Shown here one piece after another: positions 1 through 10,563 of a stretch of DNA of 64,000 nucleotides. The stretch is from positions 1,702,845 through 1,766,844 of the forward strand of contig SCFE01000078.1 of assembly GCA_004352715.1 (NCBI GenBank). Reading direction: 5' to 3'. Origin of the DNA: Hofstenia miamia. Lineage: Eukaryota > Xenacoelomorpha > Acoela. The notes under the pieces were generated by a model. The model did not search any database. It saw only the letters and a list, made by a program, of their open reading frames with translations, and had not been told where the DNA came from. A program made the position numbers and the translations under genes. Within the stretch, counting starts at the first letter, position 1. Each line of letters starts with the position of its first letter.

Positions 1-89
1 GTTGAAAAAATTTGTTAATTGAAGAACATTCCCGTGCCCATCGAATTACAACATAAAATACAATAAATAACGTCAATAAATTAAATTCC

Positions 90-282
90 ATGTTTAAAAT
101 TTTCCAAATTAATATTGCAGGCTTATCAGTTAAATTAAGTATAGCTCTAAATTGTTACATTTGTGATACAGCACCAGATACTGTTGTTTTGAACAAAACT
201 AAGAAATGTGTGAAATGTTCGGATTTTCTGGATTATACAAGATACAATTCTGTTTCAAATAGAAATAAAGGTCGATGTGCAT
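90..282 (+). pseudogene. LINE-A ORF2 endonuclease N-terminus (duplicate copy)
   Basis: This 64-codon stretch is the upstream copy of the endonuclease start at 926. It begins MFKIFQINIAGL and continues with PDTVVLNKT, which corresponds to the start of an APE/EEP endonuclease of non-LTR retrotransposons (usual forms 'ILQWNINGL' and 'PDIVLLQET'). Reading is cut at 283 by the left end of a hAT element. It differs from the copy at 926 by one residue (Arg instead of Gly near the end). It is non-functional because only the first strands of the endonuclease fold are present. Confidence 0.8.
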
Positions 283-417
283 CATAGGTGTAAACCGCTC
301 AAGGAATTGCTGACCCGACGCCAATTGAAGCCGGTTGACTGGCATTCCATTTTCCGTAAATCTAATTAAATATATTCAAGAATATAATAACTATATATAT
401 ATAACATATTTCAAAGC

Positions 418-655
418 AAGCATCTTTCTCTGGAGTTTTGAACGGCGGAACCTCCTTTTCTTCTTGTGCGAGAACGGTGTGGAGTAAGCTGTGCAATGTT
501 AAAAGCTCTTCCTTTGATAGATTGTTGAAGGGAGCTAGAAGTTTAGCAGACGTGATTCTGCTACGCTCACTCGTTATGAAATTCTCACTACCGAGTGAAC
601 GTAGGACGGAGAGCTCAGCGGGACCAACCGCTCGCGGAGAAATCATCTCAGCGTT
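418..655. other. Unassigned GC-richer segment with open frames on both strands
   Basis: This block has clearly higher GC than its surroundings. Both strands are open: plus 438-662, and minus 754-362 with a natural-looking acidic stretch containing LSKEELLTLHSLLHTVLAQE. The minus reading looks more protein-like (amphipathic helix), but I cannot name the family. It sits directly upstream of the zinc knuckles of LINE-A and may be a captured or inserted fragment rather than part of LINE-A. Confidence 0.35.
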
Positions 656-822
656 CCTATAATTGTCAGTCCTTTGGACATATATCAAAATTTTGTAAAA
701 ATGAAAAGAAATATTCTCATTGTTGTAGTCCTCATAATTTTGGAGAATGTTCAAACAAGGAAAATCAATCTAAATTTCAAAATTGCGGAAAAGAACATTC
801 TGCAAACTCTAAAATTGCTTAG
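656..822 (+). pseudogene. LINE-A ORF1 zinc-knuckle (nucleocapsid-like) C-terminus
   Basis: The plus-frame peptide contains a run of CCHC/CCHH-type knuckles: CQSFGHISKFC, then CCSPHNFGEC, then CGKEHSA. This arrangement of two to three knuckles ending a short ORF1 is typical of jockey/I/R1-type LINEs, where ORF1 binds the element RNA. ORF2 of the same element starts about 100 bp downstream (926), the normal spacing. The N-terminal part of ORF1 is not recognisable upstream of about 655. Confidence 0.7.
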
Positions 823-925
823 CATATCTAAAGCAAGTTGAAAAAATTTGTTAATTGAAGAACATTCCCGTGCCCATCGAATTACAACATAAAATACAAT
901 AAATAACGTCAATAAATTAAATTCC

Positions 926-1118
926 ATGTTTAAAATTTTCCAAATTAATATTGCAGGCTTATCAGTTAAATTAAGTATAGCTCTAAATTGTTACATTTGT
1001 GATACAGCACCAGATACTGTTGTTTTGAACAAAACTAAGAAATGTGTGAAATGTTCGGATTTTCTGGATTATACAAGATACAATTCTGTTTCAAATGGAA
1101 ATAAAGGTCGATGTGCAT
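926..1118 (+). pseudogene. LINE-A ORF2, APE/EEP endonuclease start (interrupted by hAT)
   Basis: ORF2 of the LINE-A retrotransposon begins at ATG 926. Residues 2-12 (FKIFQINIAGL) and about 30-37 (PDTVVLNK) match the first conserved blocks of the APE-type endonuclease that nicks target DNA during LINE integration. The frame is broken exactly at the 8-bp target site of the hAT element (ATGTGCAT at 1111-1118). The endonuclease continues at 2473 after the hAT and a MITE. Confidence 0.8.
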
Positions 1119-2013
1119 CATAGGTGTAAACCGCTCAAGAAATTGCTGACCCGACGCCAATTGAAGCCGGTTGACTGGCATTCCATTTTCCGTAAATCTA
1201 ATTAAATATATTCAAGAATATAATAACTATATATATATAACATATTTCAAAGCAAGAAAGAGTATGTATCAAAAATGTATTTAAAAACAAAATGAGTGTG
1301 TATAGGGCTAGATAATGCTAATGTATATTGTTTTCCATTGCCTCCTTCGTTACAACGAGTGACCCTACAACGTCACTTGTGAGTCGTGCTCGGTCACATG
1401 TGACAATTCGCCCTGCAATAGAGAAGTGTCGCTCTGATTCAGCGCTAGCAGCCTGAACGACAAAAACTTTTCGTTCAATTGCAGAAAGTAGTGGAAATTC
1501 CAAAACTTTCTTTCTCCAGAAGGATAGTGGATTTGATTTTTTAAGATCACCAGTTTCAAATGAGTTGGAAAGGTAATTGTCAAAGTCTTTGTGAACATCT
1601 GCAATAAGTAATGTTCTACTGGTAGATGATTCACCTGACATGGGCAGTCTATTACTGACGTTTCGCAAAGCTTGATACGGATCATCTGCTGCTACATCAA
1701 AATTGGCTCTTTTTGAGATGACTCATCTGTATTGCAATAACGTTGTTCAAAAAAATTAAAAATTTGTATGTATATATACAAACTATTATTTTATTATGCT
1801 ATTTGTCTTTTGGGATAGAATTGATTTTCCCAAACCAAACCCTAGTTTATTACTATAATTTAGAAAAATTTACAGTTGGGACCAGCTGCAAAGTGGCATA
1901 ATTTATTTTTATTTGACCGGTTTTCGACCGGTTTAAACCGGCCAGTCATAAAATCTCAACTCGACACGACCGGTGCCGGTCACGCCGGTTGACCCGACCG
2001 GTTTACACCTCTG
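1119..2013 (-). mobile_element. hAT DNA transposon, internally deleted, with 8-bp target-site duplication
   Basis: The left end CATAGGTGTAAACCG (1119) and the reverse complement of the right end CAGAGGTGTAAACCGG (ending 2013) are terminal inverted repeats. They are flanked by ATGTGCAT (1111-1118) and ATGTACAT (2014-2021), an 8-bp target-site duplication with one mismatch, diagnostic of hAT elements. At 895 bp it is far shorter than an autonomous hAT (2.5-4 kb) and keeps only the transposase C-terminus. It was inserted into the LINE-A endonuclease. The right subterminal region is rich in ACCGGT-type repeats, likely transposase-binding sites (inference). Confidence 0.88.
1318..1668 (-). pseudogene. 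hAT transposase C-terminal dimerisation domain (hATC)
   Basis: The minus-strand ORF of 116 codons contains NPLSFWRKKVLEFPLLS, then VQAASAESERHFSIAGRIV, then ARLTSDVVGSLVV. This is the conserved order of the hATC dimerisation domain. The zinc finger and the catalytic core are missing upstream, so this is a truncated relic. It lies inside the element 1119-2013 and is coded from its right to its left end. Confidence 0.85.
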
Positions 2014-2039
2014 ATGTACATTATTAGCTAAATCAAAAT

Positions 2040-2464
2040 TAGAGGTCGACGGTTTTGAAATTTTAGCTTCGGTTCGGTTCGGATCGGTTTTGGGGCAAAA
2101 ACCGCGGTTTCGGTTTTGTTCTGTAATGAAAACATCAATTTCGAAGCTATATTTTCTTATGGTTTTACAAGATTAATTTCAAATTTTTCTTAGTCTTTAA
2201 TGAGAAGAAACATTGACACCAGAAAGACTGCATCGCTTTTTGGTGATCGTGTTCGATCCAATTGAACCCATGCGTTCTGATGACACATTTGTTGCCTGAA
2301 CTGCAAACCACATTTTCGCCAGTAGCGAGAGGTTTGGCAGTATTAGACAGCTACTAATTACCAGTCATTAAAAACCGTTTGAAACCGTGCTAGTGAGAAC
2401 TGATTCGGTTCGGTTTCGGTCTGCGTAAAAACCGCGGTTTCGGTTCGGTTAACGTCGACCTCTA
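2040..2464. mobile_element. Non-autonomous hAT-type MITE with perfect 8-bp TSD
   Basis: The 425-bp element starts TAGAGGTCGACGG and ends CGTCGACCTCTA (inverted repeats of about 12 bp). It is flanked by identical ATCAAAAT copies at 2032-2039 and 2465-2472. The interior carries repeated CGGTTCGGTTCGG-like and AAAACCGCGGTTTCGG segments near both ends, in inverted arrangement. No coding capacity. It interrupts the LINE-A endonuclease 27 bp after the hAT element. Confidence 0.88.
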
Positions 2465-2472
2465 ATCAAAAT

Positions 2473-2902
2473 TCTCTCCTTATTATACAGAAATTGAGAT
2501 TTCTGGCATTGACTGCGTAATTAGCATGATTACCATAAACAATAATGCATATTTGTTCTGTTCAATATACATTCCTCCTAATGATAAAGTAAGAGTTAAA
2601 TTGTTACTAAATCAAATTGATATATGACTACAAGAAAAAAAATTAGGTATTGGTATGCTAATCTTGGAGATTTTAACGCACGGCATCCTAGTTGGGGTGA
2701 TCATTGTAAAAATGATGTAGGAGATATCATCTTCAATCACTTATTAGATAAACCGGTAATGATACTTAACCAGAGCGAATACACATTTGAAGCAATTAAT
2801 GGTAAGAGTGTAATTGACTTAGCAATAGTGTCAAACGAAATTGATAGACATCTAGCGACTCAATATGTGGATAAGGATGCTGAACTTTTTTCTGGAGCTC
2901 CT
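2473..2902 (+). pseudogene. LINE-A ORF2, remainder of APE/EEP endonuclease
   Basis: After the two DNA-transposon insertions the reading resumes with a peptide containing EIEISGIDCVISMI and SIYIPPND (2487-2590). After a stop at 2623 it continues in 2624-2905 with LGDFNARHPSWGD (catalytic block GDFNA-H..W) and VIDLAIVSNEI (block IDL.i.s). These are the conserved C-terminal blocks of jockey/I-type endonucleases. Stops and the frame break show it is dead. Confidence 0.85.
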
Positions 2903-2905
2903 TAA

Positions 2906-3465
2906 AGAGGTCATTATCAAGAATGGCCAATTTTTGAATTTATGAAATTGACCATCACATTGAAGAAATTTTTCCTGAATTAATTATAATAAAAAACTGT
3001 ACTGAACAATGGTCATGCACTAAGAACATAATCATCACAATAAGCAATAATATAATTCCAAAAGAAAATTTCAAAACATTGTAAACTTTTTTGGAATGAT
3101 AAATTAACAATACTGTCTAAGATTCTTCGAAAATCAAAATTTGCATTTCGACTACGATCTTCACCACACAATAAAATAATACTTGAAAATAATCAGCAGA
3201 AATTTAGTGATGAACTACAATTAGCTGCTAATAATAGATTTAAAAATAAAACTGAATCACTTAATTTTAAATCAGGACCTGAATTTTGGAATAGATACAA
3301 ACACAATTTAAAGCATAGCTCATCAAAACATTGGTATTCTAAGACAAGATAACAAATTATATACGAATAATGTGGAAAAGGAAAGAATTTTTTTTTCAAC
3401 ACTTTTTTCACTGGCAAGCATTTAATGAATTGCAAATTTCACTAAAAACATCGTAAAGAAATTGA
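2906..3465 (+). pseudogene. LINE-A linker between endonuclease and reverse transcriptase
   Basis: This stretch lies where LINE-A should carry the linker between the endonuclease and the reverse transcriptase. Short broken plus-strand frames occur, for example around 3090-3340, with basic content like that of LINE linkers. No domain is recognised. Assignment rests on position only. Confidence 0.4.
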
Positions 3466-3813
3466 AAAATGTATTATTCAAAAGTCTGAATCGGAAGCGG
3501 ATGATATGAATAATTTAAATGACCGCATTACTCTAAGTGGAATAAATGGATCTTTAAAAGTTTTGCGTACCAATGGTAAAAGTTTTGATTTGGATGGCAT
3601 ACATCCTCTTATGCTCAAAAATTAGGTTTTTACGCAAAAGCAGCAATATTGCATCTATATAACAGTTGTCTTGAAAATGGCAAATATATTTGGAACGAAG
3701 GACGAGTAATCTTTATAAGAAAATCTGGTAAATCTAGTTATACAGAGCCTGCATCATATAGACCTTTGACTCTAACCAGTTATATTGGTAAGTTATTTGA
3801 AATAATTTTGGAT
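3466..3813 (+). pseudogene. LINE-A reverse transcriptase, N-terminal blocks
   Basis: In broken plus frames one reads SFDLDGIHPLMLKN, then LHLYNSCLENGKYIWNEGRVIFIRKSGKS, split by one stop or frame change, then YRPLTLTSYIGKLFEIIL. These are blocks 0-2 of LINE reverse transcriptases (usual forms 'PGPDGI', 'W..a.v..I.K', 'YRPISLL...K..E.i'). The element is then cut at about 3813 by LINE-B and resumes near 5700. Confidence 0.75.
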
Positions 3814-5700
3814 TTTAGAAAGAGAGTTGTGGGGTTTCAACCACAATGTTTTGACTTCTCTGCCCTTTACAACAATGAAAATGTTGATTACTGTGCTAAT
3901 TACCTCAATCACGTCTTAGTTGGTATTTATAACAGTTGTTGTCCAATGCGCACAGCTTCTATTTCCAACAAAGACCCACCATTGACCACGCCTCTAACAA
4001 AGTTGTTGCAAAGAGGAAAGTATAAATAGTCTAAAGCTGCCAGCACTTCCGCAGCTAATGTAGTCTCAAAACAGTTATTGTCTGTTATTCTTGGAAATTC
4101 CAAGTCGCGATGTAAGAAAGGATCCTTTAAATGGTGGCACCATACCAATACACTAAGGGGTAAAGCAAATTGAATGATTCCAAGATCTGTTTCAATCCTG
4201 AAAAACTGAATTTGTATTATAACAGTATTTCAAATAACCCTGTTGCAGATATGGTGGAAATGGTCTTAACTGATCAAAACGATTGCCCTCAATTGAACGT
4301 CTTTCAAGTGTATAGATTTCTCAAGTCTGTAAAGAAAACGCCACCAGGTCCTGATGAGCTTCTACACTGGCTTATTGCTGAGAACCAGAATGATTGACTG
4401 AACCATTGATTCATATTCTGTATCTAAGCCTGAAAAATGGAACCTTCCCTGCATTGTGGAAAATAGCCAAAATCATTCCAGTTTCTAAAGTGACTAAACC
4501 AAAACAGCCAAAAGACTACCGCCGTGTATCTATTACCAACATAGTTGCAAGATGTGCTGAGAAGATCATAAAAACTTACCTTGATTAACCCTACCAATCG
4601 TTTTTATCAGAAAATCAATTTGCATTTATGAAATTTGGTTCAACTACTGTTGCTGGCATCAAAATTATCGCTGATGCTCATAATTTGACCCAAAACTATA
4701 ATTACGTCTGCATCATAGCCTTGGATATGTCTAAAGCATTTGACACGTTTTCACATAGAAATATCCTTTTAGGGTTACCTAGAATCTTCCCTACTGTAAA
4801 TCCGTTTGTTACTAACTGGTTAATCAATTTCTTGACAGGAAGAAGACATTACACTTCTGTTGGTGGTGAAGTTTCAACTCTCCGTACAACTAACCAAGGT
4901 GTCCCTCAAGGCACTGTTGGAGGACCAACATATTATAATGTTGCAGTTAATGACGTTGACGCTAGCTACAATAATGTAAAATTAACTATTTTTGGTGATG
5001 ACAACTCTGAAGTTGTTGGTGGTTTTTTTCGATAAAAAAGATAGGGCAACTGAGATTATTGACAACTTAGAAGAACAATTTACAAAGAAAAATTTGAAGC
5101 TCGATGTAGAAACATCCAAGGAAATCATCTATACCCGTCAAAATGCTAGAGATATCCCAAAAATCAATGGGTTGAAGCGGACTTAAACTCTAACGGTTCT
5201 AGGTATTGAATTTGATACTAAGATGAATTTTAATACACATATTAGTAAAACCATAGCCTCTGCAGCATCCACACCTTTCCTTTTACTACGACTAAAGCAT
5301 CTGTATAACTCCTTAGTGCTAAGTAACATCACTTATAGATGTTCCGTTTGTGGAGGGATTAACAAACAAAATGAGAACATAATTGATAAACTGCAGAGAA
5401 AGGCCGTAAGATTAGAAGTCATTGATAAATACACCAGTATGAGAGACAATATAAAGATGGCAGATGCGAAGCTCTTCAAATAAGTAGATTCAGATGGTAA
5501 ACATACTTTGATTTTCTGTCATGCCTGTTAGAAGCAACTATGCAGAAAGTAACTTACGCAGCAGACATGCGACTGGTGGAGCATCAGTCAGTTTATTCCC
5601 ACACAGACACTTGCGATTTTATCGAAGATTCATTTGATTTGAGTTAAATTTTTTATTATAGATGGTAATTTATAATTCAATAAAAATTCTTATCTTATCT
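3814..5700 (+). mobile_element. LINE-B, 5'-truncated non-LTR retrotransposon inserted in LINE-A
   Basis: A different LINE in the same orientation. From 3814 it reads as the end of an endonuclease-RT linker (about 3890-4030, with CCPMRT and KDPPLTTPLTKLL). It continues as a nearly complete reverse transcriptase (4170-5483), then a short 3' tail ending in ATAAAAATTCTTATCTTATC at about 5695. The 5' truncation, the coding order and the pentamer-like TTATC tail fit target-primed insertion. LINE-A sequence is found on both sides, so LINE-B is the younger element. Confidence 0.75.
4170..5483 (+). pseudogene. LINE-B reverse transcriptase
   Basis: Conserved RT blocks appear in order across several frames: PPGPDELL (4340), IPVSK...KPKQPKDYRRVSI (4480), SENQFAFMKFGST (4605-4650), LDMSKAFDTFSHRNIL (block A, about 4720), NQGVPQGTVGGP (block B, about 4890) and IFGDDNSE (block C, about 4988). 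The catalytic box reads FGDD instead of the usual YADD/FADD; both aspartates are present. At least four frame changes or stops show it is inactive. The phrase KDPPLTTPLTK before the RT points to a CR1/RTE-like group, but the clade is not certain. Confidence 0.82.
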
Positions 5701-7250
5701 TAAGAATAATCTAAATAAAGATAATACACACGAAGAGTTTCGAATCATAATACTTCAAAATATCTTTAAATATTGAAATTAGCTGCTCAATGAGCAATGT
5801 TCGAGAAAAAGATTACTTTACTAATGGCAATAGACTGAAACAGCATTTGATACAGTATGACTAGAGGGCTTATTATACAAATTAAAGTTACTTGGGGTAA
5901 TGAAAAATTGTGTATGGTAATAAAAAAATTTTTATTCTCAAGGAAAGTACAGCTACATATAAACTGGTACAATGGCGTTACAAAAACGTGAAAATTGGGT
6001 TTCCACAAGGTTCTGTTTTATCTCCATTATTATTTATTTTATACATCAATGATATTTTTGATAAACTATATTCTCAATCATATAAATATGCTGATGATTG
6101 TACAATTTTATAATTCGCTTCAAATATACATTTAGCATATGAAAGACTACAGCTTGATAGTAATCAAACATGCATGGTGGTGAAAATGGAGATTAATAGG
6201 TACAATTTCTGTTTTTGCTGCATTAAATTTTAATGTAACTTCTAAGCAATTAAATGAAATAGGTAATATTAAAATCAATTCTGAAAATTCTTGGTATTTG
6301 GTTGAATTGAAATTTAAATTGCATGAAGACAAAGTAGAAATTTGTGCTAGAAATGCCTGCGCTCAATGGGGATCACAAGCTAACATAATTATGAAGTTAT
6401 TTGAAGCAATTGTAGCTCCAATCTATAACTATGCTACAGTAGCATAATCTGTTTACATAAATATACTAAGAAATTCAGTAAATCCAATATGAAGTAATGA
6501 AAACAGCAATTTGTGCAAAATGTAAACTCAAAAGAGATGCTTTAGAATTAATTACTCACTGTTCACCATCAGATATCAATAATAAAATCAATACTGTAAA
6601 ATTTCTTTTAAAATGTCTTAAATTAATATCAATTCAAAAGGAGCACTTATTACAACAATTTTTAGAATCATCCAAATTATACAAATCAGATGCAGCATTA
6701 CATACAACGAGGATTAAAGAATATTTTGAATTTACAACAAATACTAAGTTATCTAAAGATTTCAGTCTGCAAACATATACAGTAGTATGCAAAATACCTG
6801 CTTAGAAAAACTTTATTATATAGGGTCGGAAATTCAATAATTTAAGTTAAATTTATGGAATTGTAGATATTCAAATAGAACAACTGATTTAGACGATTTG
6901 AGATCAATAATAAATAAAGTCCCAGATAAAAAATTTTGTAGCTACTTTAAATCGGTAAAACACAATTGGAAAGTAAATAATTTAAACGTTATCATCGACA
7001 ATTGTATGTTCGCCTAAAATTTAAATCGATAAAACAGAACATATTCACCATTATGTATCTGTCAACAAGATAAAGAGCAAAGAGCATTTATCGAATTTTT
7101 TATTCTCATGTGGAACATTTTCGATTTGAAGAACTTTTCAACTATTGGACTGAAATAAAGAAAAAGATTTTAATAAATCGATTTATTTTGTAATAAGTTG
7201 TGGTCGATTTTAGTACACAGAACAATAAAAAATGAAGTAAAGCAGGTAAC
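5701..7250 (+). pseudogene. LINE-A reverse transcriptase C-terminal half and 3' domain
   Basis: After LINE-B the older element resumes. AFDTV, a stop in place of Trp, then LEGLLYKLKLLG (about 5836-5885) is block A to thumb. GFPQGSVLSPLLFILYINDI (5998-6057) is block B and KYADDCTI (6085-6108) is block C with both aspartates. Further on are thumb-like pieces (6200-6470, ending IVAPIYNYATVA), 6497-6805, and near 7040-7140 a cysteine/histidine C-terminal motif split by a frameshift. The region between the block at 3813 and 5836 is shortened, so some RT residues were lost. Confidence 0.72.
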
Positions 7251-7408
7251 CAATCTAAGGGAACTGCTTCCATTGAAAAATTTTGAAAATTTTTGCAAAT
7301 TATTTACTATTTTTGCAAGTTATTTGCTCACATAGAGGAGCTATTAGAAATATATCAGATGCAGCATTACATACAGCGTGGTAAAGAATATATATATATA
7401 GCAATGAA

Positions 7409-7519
7409 AAATTAAGAGCTATAGTCAAAATTAAAATCAACAACAGAAAAACCAATACATCTAATGTAATTTACCAAATCAAATGCACATGTGGTAAAGA
7501 TTATAGTGGGTTTTTCTAG
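7409..7519 (+). pseudogene. GIY-YIG-like fragment (Penelope-like element relic)
   Basis: The plus-frame peptide includes NVIYQIKCTCGKDYSGF, which resembles the start of the GIY-YIG endonuclease of Penelope-like retroelements (usual form 'NVVYKI.C..C...YIG.T'). Only about 36 codons are open; it ends in a stop and abuts the minus-strand LINE tail at about 7530. No Penelope RT is visible next to it. Alternative: a chance similarity inside the end of LINE-A. Confidence 0.4.
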
Positions 7520-7524
7520 TTTAT

Positions 7525-8230
7525 CCAGGATACAACAACGACAACAACAACAACAACAAGAAGACTTTATTCAATTTTACAGTAGTTAAAAAAATAAAAT
7601 TGAAAAACAAAGTGCCTTAACAAAACTATAAATATTATTAGTAACAATAAGAGCATTTACAATATATATAAGAAAAGAACATGGATTTATCAAAATTAAA
7701 GCGAGCAACAAAAGAAGACAAGATTAAAGAGTAGAGAGAGGACTTAAATTTAGAAAAAAATAAGAAAAACTCAAGTGATGAGCAGTAATCAGTTAGTTAA
7801 AAATAAGGAATAATGCGAATGAAGAAAGAATTTTGAATGCGAGTTTGATGAAAGATAACAGAAGTATCAGAATGTATAGAATGAGAAGGAGCAAATTGAA
7901 TATAATCAAAACGATCAAGAACATATTTTTCTAAGAAAAGAGACTTGAAGAAAAGAAGATCAAGAAAATGAGACCATTTAATAAAATGAAATGGAAATAT
8001 CAAGTTATTTTAAAATGATGGAGAGCATTTTCATTAAGTCTTTACAACCAAGTCTAAACACCAAAGAAGATTATATTTATAAATTAAACAATTTATAATT
8101 ATTGATTATATTAAAGCAGTCCAGGTGAAATGGAAAATTTTTAACTCAGTAACCAAAAAAAGTACTACAATACTTAAACCAAGGTAAAAAACTGGTCAAT
8201 CCTACCCGACCAGCGGGCCAATCATAGACT
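7525..8230 (-). mobile_element. Minus-strand LINE 3' end with (TTG)n tail
   Basis: On the minus strand, codons at 8003-7797 read KWSHFLDLLFFKSLFLEKYVL, then FHQTRIQNSFFIRIIPYF. This matches the usual last part of CR1/jockey-type ORF2 ('RR..LDLLFLYKIL...', 'RT.....S.I.R....YN'). Downstream on the minus strand is TTGAATAAAGTC (a polyadenylation-like signal, about 7580) and then a (TTG)n tail at 7562-7530. RT blocks are not visible, so this is a 5'-truncated copy. Confidence 0.6.
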
Positions 8231-9300
8231 GGTCTCAGGGACATTAATAATTGCAAAGGAACAATATAAGAAGTCAAACATATCAATCTTTGAAATTTAA
8301 ATTATTTTTTAATTTTTTATTGCAGTAGTAGTAAAAATTTATAGACGATTGCAGGCCTAACTTCTTCACTTCAAATATGACTTTCCTATTGCTTCTCAGA
8401 AAGTAAGCAGTAGATAAAGAAAGGGAAGGAAAGCTCCATTTATCAATATAACACTTTTGATGTAGTATATTATAGACTGAACATATCTTCATCATCTCAT
8501 CGAAAAAATATTGGGAAGATGTTGATGTTCTTTAACCTCTTGTAGTAATCTGATCTAAATTTAATCCAGAGCAAGACATTGTTTTGGAACTCTTCTAACA
8601 GTTTTATGCAACCTTTCGATCGATACCAAACGAAGAGGTATATGAGAATGGGAAGAATACATGAAGATTGTTCTTAAGGTGAATGGGTGATGTGTAAGAA
8701 ACGTTCCATTTATCATGCAAAATATCTTCTAAGATTTTGAAAGTGGTTATTAAATATGTTTAAATCAAGAAAAATTTTCAACATATAAAACTTGCAAAAA
8801 AAATGTTTTTATTAATACTTTTATGTTACAATATTGTATGTGTATTATCAGGGTTACTAAAAAAATCAACAGACTGTTCCTAATTGATATCAATTCAAAT
8901 AAACAGAAATTTCTTGTTGATATTAACAGTATTATAATTTTGGATGCAAATATTCTTTACGTATATCAACAAAATCCACTAACGTACGAACTCATCTGAT
9001 TATGCAAGTCATACAGTTAATTAATTACTAAGGGAATTTAAATTGCACTGCATCAAACTATTTTGATAAATATTTATCCTAAATTGCTGCATGCTTCCAA
9101 ATCCAGTAAGCTAAATATTTCAGAAAAAATTCATAAGAAATGTTAACAATAATTAACCAGCAATTCTTTACTATGTAAAATGGTTTGCATCTAAAATTTG
9201 TAGAGGCTTGACAATGTTGCCCAATACACTCAAAATGAAATTGTTTTGCAAATGATAGCTAAACGAAGAGACTTAAAAAATAATTAAATGAATGATGGGC
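8231..9300. other. AT-rich sequence without recognised gene
   Basis: Only short chance frames are present. I see no domain, repeat boundary or RNA gene. Confidence 0.5.
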
Positions 9301-9751
9301 TATGCCATGGGCCTCCCCACCCGACGTTTTTTTACATCCCCCACCCGATGTGCTAGAGATTTTTTAAGGGTCCCGTGCGCATTCAATCTCATCTCAAAGG
9401 GCTGCCGGTGAATTATTTGTAGTGCTTGAGCTGGCTCATATATATATATATATATANNNNNNNNNNNNNNNNNNNNNNNNNNNNNNNNNNNNNNNNNNNN
9501 NNNNNNNNNNNNNNNNNNNNNNNNNNNNNNNNNNNNNNNNNNNNNNNNNNNNNNNNNNNNNNNNNNNNNNNNNNNNNNNNNNNNNNNNNNNNNNNNNNNN
9601 NNNNNNNNNNNNNNNNNNNNNNNNNNNNNNNNNNNNNNNNNNNNNNNNNNNNNNNNNNNNNNNNNNNNNNNNNNNNNNNNNNNNNNNNNNNNNNNNNNNN
9701 NNNNNNNNNNNNNNNNNNNNNNNNNNNNNNNNNNNNNNNNNNNNNNNNNNN

Positions 9752-9819
<68 letters not shown>

Positions 9820-9870
9820 ATATATATAAATGAGCCAGCTCAAGCAGAGTCGGCCCACAAATTTGCAAAA
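9301..9870. repeat. Inverted repeat around a TA microsatellite and N gap
   Basis: TGCTTGAGCTGGCTCAT (9423-9439) is followed by (TA)n, 295 N (9457-9751), (TA)n, and then the reverse complement ATGAGCCAGCTCAAGCA (9830-9846). The GC-rich text just left of it (9301-9420, with CCCACCCGACG and CCCACCCGATG) looks like the end of an old DNA transposon. The structure could be a palindromic MITE that broke the assembly. The size between the arms is unknown because of the gap. Confidence 0.6.
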
Positions 9871-10560
9871 AAATCCAATTATAATATTATTTTTATTCCA
9901 AAAGAAACAGAAAATCTTGGTAAAACGCTTTTAAATGAAAAACAAGTGATTCACAGAAACATCATACAAGATAACACAAGTCAAAGTTATCATTTACGCA
10001 AATATTGGACATGAAAGCTTGAGAAACATTTTGGGATAGGTTTGCCTCAATACAAACAAACTTGAAATAAGTCCATGTACAAAATTAGCGTACTTGTGCA
10101 CAAAGAAAACTCTTAACAGATATTTGCTTCTCTGCAACATTACCCTCAATGAATTTTTTCGCTTTTCTTCCAAAGGGATTCCAAAGGAATCTCTCACAAA
10201 AAATTTTTTTTGAAATTGCAGGAGCAACTTCAACAAAATGCATTCATCACATTTGTTAAGATTGATTGACAGCTGCTAATTGATGAGTCATAGCCCGTTT
10301 TTAATTCATGAATAATAAAGGGCGTGGTTACAGAATGCAGTTAATTGTGCATCACATAATCAATCTATGAATAATTTTAGAATTTACATGTGTGCATGTT
10401 GGAAAATTTGTTATATATGGTACCAATCTTAATGAATAATTGTACTGACATTATATATCTCTATTAATATGGGATTGTATTGAATCCAGTCAATTCTATG
10501 ATGTATCATGATATTTGGATTGATATTTTACCTATATATACATATAGTTTACATTAACGT
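9871..10560. other. AT-rich sequence without recognised gene
   Basis: No supported coding region or repeat boundary. Minus frame 10236-9994 is open for 80 codons but shows no family signature. Confidence 0.4.
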
Positions 10561-10563
10561 TTT

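Larger units (their letters stand above)
1..1253. repeat. Tandem duplication, period 836 bp (1-417 repeated at 837-1253)
   Basis: Positions 1-417 and 837-1253 are almost identical; I see two substitutions (261/1097 and 299/1135) and no indels. The repeated block contains the start of the LINE-A ORF2 and the first 135 bp of the hAT element that begins at 283/1119, so the duplication is younger than the hAT insertion. The sequence AAAGCAAG occurs at both block ends (410-417, 829-836 and 1246-1253), which suggests microhomology. It could be a true tandem duplication or an assembly or allelic duplication. Confidence 0.9.

Noticed and set aside
9413-9868. Open frames on both strands across the TA tract
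   Set aside because: They consist of (TA)n translated as YI repeats and N characters.
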